From positions 124,001 to 188,000 of the forward strand of contig NZ_CP004387.1 of NCBI RefSeq assembly GCF_000299335.2: a stretch of 64,000 nt of DNA, given 5' to 3'. Positions 61,860-64,000 of this stretch are shown here, piece after piece. The first letter of the stretch is position 1, and every line of letters starts with the position of its first letter. The notes below the pieces were generated by a model. That model was not told the DNA's origin and did no database searches. It worked only from the letters and a program-made list of their open reading frames with translations. This DNA comes from Isoalcanivorax pacificus W11-5 (GTDB lineage: Bacteria > Pseudomonadota > Gammaproteobacteria > Pseudomonadales > Alcanivoracaceae). The position numbers and the translations under genes are program-made.

Positions 61860-62447
61860 TTACAGCCCGAACAGGCTGCGGGAACGGGTCTTGCGGATTT
61901 CTTTCTCGCTGGACCATTCGATGATGCCGGTTTCCAGGTTCATCATGTTCAGGGTGAACTTGTAGTACACATCCTTGGTGCTGCTGTCGCGCTTGACGAT
62001 GCTGGTCAGCGCGCCATAGATCATGAACTCGGCGCCAATCTGGCGGCCCATGGTCACCGCAGTTGCCGGGTCGACCATGCCGCTCTGGGTCTGGAAGTCC
62101 ATCTGTTGACGCACCCGCTCGACCACGGTCATGTCAACGAAGCGGAACTTGCCGGACTGGATCAGCTTGGCGCGGATGCTGTCGGTCACGGATTCGGTAT
62201 CGATGTGTTCCACGGTGCGGTTCTGCACGCGGTCCACAAACGCCACCGGACGACGCTGGGCGGTGAGCTGCACCACCGGCGGGAAGGTCATCAGGTCATC
62301 GACCATCTGCGAGGCAATCATCTGCAGGTCGGTGGAGCCGAAGTCCACGGTCACGGTTTCGGTGGCGGTGGCATCGCCGTATTGCACCCGGGTACAGCCG
62401 CTGATCAGCAGGGCGGCGCCCAGCAGGGCCATCATCAATACACGCAT
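61860..62447 (-). CDS. lpoB: Penicillin-binding protein activator LpoB
   Basis: This 195-residue outer-membrane lipoprotein has lipobox LISGC. The LpoB domain includes PVVQLTAQRRPVAFVDRVQN, SIRAKLIQSGKFRFVD, AEFMIYGALTSIVKR and LNMMNLETGIIEWSSEKEIRK. LpoB reaches across the periplasm to activate PBP1b. ATG 62447 follows AGGAG; a TTG at 62453 is less likely. It is next to a ycfL-like gene, as in E. coli. Confidence 0.92.
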   Translation of the reverse strand: MRVLMMALLGAALLISGCTRVQYGDATATETVTVDFGSTDLQMIASQMVDDLMTFPPVVQLTAQRRPVAFVDRVQNRTVEHIDTESVTDSIRAKLIQSGKFRFVDMTVVERVRQQMDFQTQSGMVDPATAVTMGRQIGAEFMIYGALTSIVKRDSSTKDVYYKFTLNMMNLETGIIEWSSEKEIRKTRSRSLFGL

Positions 62448-62480
62448 CGACAAACTCTCCTTGAATAAAATCGGGTTGGC

Positions 62481-62870
62481 TTATTCTTCACGCAGCCACA
62501 GTTCAAAGCGTGCCACGGCGGCATTGGGTGCCACCGCCTGCAGACGCACTTCGGCCTTGCCGGAGGCGCGTTGCGGACGCCATGGCTCGCCTTCCGGGGC
62601 AATCTCGAAGCCGTTGCGGTCGTACCAGCGGAACTTGTACTGGTAATCCACCGAGAACGATGACTTGTTCCGCAGATGCACCTGGGCGCGCACGATGTCG
62701 CCGCTGGTGGCACGGTTCACTTCCAGCAGCTCAAAGGCACCGTCCAGTGAAGCGCTGTCGTAGCGCAGCACGGCCCGGTCTTCATCGGACAGGCCGTCGT
62801 CGGGGTTCATGGCACAGCCGGCCAGCAGGGCGGTCACCAGCAGGGTCCATAGCAGGGCGTAGCGTTTCAT
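62481..62870 (-). CDS. ycfL: YcfL-family lipoprotein
   Basis: This 129-residue lipoprotein has lipobox LLAGC. Its DUF1425 pattern is VNRATSGDIVRAQVHLRNKS, YQYKFRWYDRNGFEIAPEGE and W-x-P before the C-terminal strands. The function in E. coli is not defined, but the gene is adjacent to lpoB there too. It overlaps the upstream gene by 1 nt. Confidence 0.9.
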   Translation of the reverse strand: MKRYALLWTLLVTALLAGCAMNPDDGLSDEDRAVLRYDSASLDGAFELLEVNRATSGDIVRAQVHLRNKSSFSVDYQYKFRWYDRNGFEIAPEGEPWRPQRASGKAEVRLQAVAPNAAVARFELWLREE

Positions 62871-64000
62871 CAGCGTTCCTCCAGAACGGGCATGACAGTA
62901 ATGTGCAGCTGGCCCGTGTCGATCACCCGTACCAAGGTGGTGCCGCCCTGGGTGACGGGGATTTCCACGTTAGCACTGCCCCCGAGGCCAGACAACGCAA
63001 GCGCATGCGTGCCGGGGGACAGGGTCAGGCGGGCAATCTGTGCGTTCGCCGGCAGGGTCAGCCAGCTGCGCAGGTCGGCCCGCTCGGACACCAGGTTGTA
63101 GATCTGGGTGGTCAGGGCGCCGAGCAGGCCAAGTTCGTCGTTGGCTTTCTTCTGGGCGCCGTATTTGGCGGCGGCGCGCAATGTCTGTCGGACCAGCATG
63201 GCGGGAATCTGTTCCTTCAATGCCCGCGCGGCCATGCCGTCGAAACGGGTGATCACCGCTGTCTGGGCGCTTTTGCCCTCAGCGCTGACCTGCAGGGGCC
63301 TGGGCACCACCATGTCGGCGCCATAGGTCGGGAAGGACACCGCGAAATAGCCGTGGATGGTCGGGATCGGCAGGCTGATCTCCTGGCGCGGCGGAATATA
63401 GCCCTGCTCGTAGGCGATCACGACCTGGCCGGTGCCATCGCTGCCGCGACGGCCGCGCTGCAAGGCGCTGACCCGCTCGATGTCGGCCTGCAACAGCGGC
63501 ATCTCCGGCATGATCTCGTAGGCTTTCTTGAAGTCGACCAGCGCGTCGTTGTAGTTGCCGGTGCCTTCGCGGAACACGCCGGCCAGGTAATAGAAGTAGG
63601 GGTTCTGGATGCTGCTGCGCACGGTGGCGGCGGCGGTATTGAGGCCGGCGAACTGGCTGTCGAAGTCATCCATGGTGGGTGCGCCGGCGGCTTCGTCCTC
63701 GGCGCGGCCGATTTCCCGTTCGTGGCGCTGTTCGGCTACCTGCTGTTCCAGCGTCACGCGGCGGAATTCCACAGCGGCGCCTTCAATATCACCCTGTTGC
63801 CAGTAGTTCATCGCCTGCAGGCCATGCACGGCGATGCGCTCGTACTCGTAACCGCGATAGGGCAGCGCGTTGTCGTTCACCATCAGGGCGCCCAGGCCAC
63901 CGCCGGCGCTGGAGAGCCGGATGCGGGCCTGCTCGTCCTGTTCATCGTACAGGGTGATGACCTGGCTGAAAGTCTGCTGGCTGTCGGCGGGCAGGTCGGT
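62870..64000 (-). CDS. COG3014-like protein, partial at window edge
   Basis: The visible part is 376 residues in one open frame from base 64000 to the stop at 62870; the true start is beyond the window. A helical TPR-like region (YLAGVFREGTGNYNDALVDFKKAYEIMPEM) lies in the first half, and a beta-rich C-terminal part follows (TLSPGTHALALSGLGG, TLVRVIDTGQLHITVMP). This matches the uncharacterised COG3014 proteins found with YcfL and LpoB. An internal ATG at 63883 is not the start because the frame is open and protein-like before it. Confidence 0.8.
   Translation of the reverse strand, partial: TDLPADSQQTFSQVITLYDEQDEQARIRLSSAGGGLGALMVNDNALPYRGYEYERIAVHGLQAMNYWQQGDIEGAAVEFRRVTLEQQVAEQRHEREIGRAEDEAAGAPTMDDFDSQFAGLNTAAATVRSSIQNPYFYYLAGVFREGTGNYNDALVDFKKAYEIMPEMPLLQADIERVSALQRGRRGSDGTGQVVIAYEQGYIPPRQEISLPIPTIHGYFAVSFPTYGADMVVPRPLQVSAEGKSAQTAVITRFDGMAARALKEQIPAMLVRQTLRAAAKYGAQKKANDELGLLGALTTQIYNLVSERADLRSWLTLPANAQIARLTLSPGTHALALSGLGGSANVEIPVTQGGTTLVRVIDTGQLHITVMPVLEER

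Overview
The window is about 64 kb of GC-rich (roughly 60-65% by eye) gammaproteobacterial chromosome. The housekeeping blocks rsmD / M16 peptidases / ftsY-ftsE-ftsX-rpoH / thiS-thiG / trmB, metK-ahcY-metF and tkt-epd-pgk-fba are arranged much as in Pseudomonas and marine oil-degrading relatives such as Alcanivorax. That placement is an inference from gene content and order, not from a database search. No rRNA, tRNA, CRISPR array or intact insertion sequence was recognised.

Region 1 (1-14.1 kb) is a catabolic island. A minus-strand operon encodes acetoacetate activation and thiolysis (scoA-scoB-thiolase), followed by a LysR regulator, an outer-membrane porin and a MocR/PLP regulator. A nine-gene plus-strand operon comes next: degradative class II HMG-CoA reductase (mvaA), HMG-CoA lyase (mvaB), a family III CoA-transferase, a TRAP binding protein, two MaoC-like hotdog subunits, the TRAP permeases and an AraC regulator. 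Together these would import mevalonate or a related branched dicarboxylate, oxidise or activate it to HMG-CoA, cleave it to acetyl-CoA and acetoacetate, and convert the acetoacetate to two acetyl-CoA.

Region 2 (14.1-24.8 kb) is core: two hydrolases, rsmD, a pair of M16 peptidases (one catalytic, one without the zinc site), ftsYEX, rpoH with a perfect CIRCE element in its promoter region, a DUF423 protein and thiS-thiG. Region 3 (24.8-30.1 kb) lies between thiG and trmB and looks inserted. It holds a decayed gene, an AT-rich BRCT protein, a class D beta-lactamase, rdgC, an LpxO-like hydroxylase and a glutathione transferase.

Region 4 (30.1-36.9 kb) has trmB, an MFS transporter and the methyl-cycle operon sahR-metK-ahcY-metF. 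This operon has a 28-bp palindrome ahead of sahR and an S-adenosylhomocysteine riboswitch between metK and ahcY. Region 5 (36.9-52.2 kb) is an accessory mosaic: a RutR-like regulator, tpm, outer-membrane proteins, a phosphoesterase lipoprotein, small self-regulated modules (MarR, Fic, TetR, XRE) each with its own palindromic operator, and an AT-rich His-Xaa-Ser peptide-modification cluster (hxsB-hxsC-hxsA) in which no hxsD is visible.

Region 6 (52.3-64 kb) returns to core: tkt-epd-pgk-fba, a lysophospholipase-like hydrolase, a 143-bp MITE-like repeat, small envelope proteins, and a cell-wall cluster with LpoB, a YcfL-like lipoprotein, a CsgG-like protein and a COG3014-like protein that runs off the right edge. 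The strongest candidates for follow-up are the Hxs cluster, the HMG/mevalonate island with its MaoC pair, and the double control of the SAM/SAH cycle.
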